Shown here one piece after another: positions 6,516 through 6,920 of a stretch of DNA of 6,920 bases. The position numbers and the translations under genes were made by a program. The notes beneath the pieces were generated by a model, which had not been told where the DNA came from, did no database searches, and worked only from the letters and a program-made list of their open reading frames with translations. This DNA is from an uncultured archaeon (lineage in GTDB: Archaea; Nanobdellota; Nanobdellia; Pacearchaeales; GW2011-AR1), in contig CAIQQL010000146.1 of assembly GCA_903873955.1 (NCBI GenBank), positions 1 through 6,920 of the forward strand. Direction: 5' to 3'. Each line of letters starts with the position of its first letter. Position 1 is the stretch's first letter.

Positions 6516-6920
6516 TCTCCAAGAACCTCGACGAAAAGATCGTTAAAGGATTTGTTCGGACCCTGCTCAGATTGATAATCCTTGAGGTTTATGACGGTAG
6601 ATATGGCCCCGCCTTTCATGAATGCGACCCGGTCACAGTTGTCATTAATCTCGTCAAGAAGATGGGAAGTGACTAATATCGTAGTTCCTTGTTGGTTGAT
6701 TTGATGGATATAGTTCCATAGGCCTCTTCTTAAAAGAGTATCAAGACCGGTTGTTGGTTCGTCTAGTATCAGGAGCTTAGGATTATGGATAAGCGAGACT
6801 AAGATGTTTGCACGTTTGATCATCCCCCCGGAAAGTTGTTTGATAAGATGATGCTGAAAGCCATTTAGCCCCAAAAGGGAAAGCAATTCATGAAAACGAG
6901 AGAGGATCTGGGATTTCTGC
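6512..6920 (-). CDS. ABC transporter ATP-binding protein, ABC-2 exporter type (5' end outside window)
   Basis: Only the C-terminal 135 or so residues are present; the frame is open to the right edge, so the Walker A region lies outside. The in-window TTG at 6886 is not a credible start because coding sequence typical of the family continues upstream of it (QILSRFHELLSLLGL). Visible motifs, in order, are the signature LSGGM (the M form common in exporters paired with ABC-2 permeases), Walker B with D-loop in LLILDEPTTGLD, and the H-loop in TILVTSH. These are the residues needed for nucleotide binding and hydrolysis at the dimer interface. The C-terminal SFNDLFVEVLGE fits the usual end of this family. 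Its stop overlaps the permease start by four bases (ATGA), so the two probably form one exporter in which this subunit powers transport from the cytoplasmic side. Confidence 0.92.
   Translation of the reverse strand, partial: QKSQILSRFHELLSLLGLNGFQHHLIKQLSGGMIKRANILVSLIHNPKLLILDEPTTGLDTLLRRGLWNYIHQINQQGTTILVTSHLLDEINDNCDRVAFMKGGAISTVINLKDYQSEQGPNKSFNDLFVEVLGE

Noticed and set aside
6512..6886. A complete small ATPase starting at the TTG at 6886.
   Set aside because: The family-like sequence continues upstream of this codon to the window edge, and without it the protein would lack Walker A; it is a truncated view of a larger gene.

Overview
The window looks archaeal, most likely from an uncultivated lineage of the DPANN / Woesearchaeota type; the domain is well supported, the phylum is a guess. 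Three things support it. GatD, the tRNA-dependent amidotransferase subunit of the GatDE system, is essentially archaeal. The prolyl-tRNA synthetase is the archaeal/eukaryotic type with a C-terminal cysteine-rich domain and a final tyrosine. TTTAWATA-like TATA boxes sit about 26 bases ahead of the start codons of genes that follow an intergenic gap.

All six genes lie on the minus strand and are tightly packed, so the transcription order runs from high to low coordinates. First comes an ABC exporter pair: an ATPase cut by the window edge (6512-6920), overlapping by ATGA with a permease that carries a very large, glutamine/asparagine-rich helical ectodomain (4824-6515). Next come two monocistronic-looking translation genes, proS (3279-4763) and gatD (1960-3240), each with its own TATA box. 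Last is a two-gene cell-surface cassette: a small single-membrane-segment protein with three C-X11-C motifs (1377-1886), joined by a TGATG stop/start overlap to a large secreted protein (1-1377, running off the left edge). The large protein has a signal peptide, a LamG-type lectin-like domain, a thrombospondin-1-like cysteine motif and a Myxococcus-type disulfide repeat. It is open over 459 codons and has no stop inside the window.

Functionally, proS charges tRNA-Pro and gatD helps make Gln-tRNA-Gln from Glu-tRNA-Gln. The other four genes concern the cell envelope. The most unusual part is the surface cassette, where two disulfide-rich proteins are translationally coupled. Expression also shows a clear split: genes at the head of a unit appear leaderless, while the coupled downstream genes rely on overlap and a Shine-Dalgarno sequence. 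There is no gene-free stretch longer than 73 bases, and I saw no RNA genes, CRISPR arrays or mobile elements.
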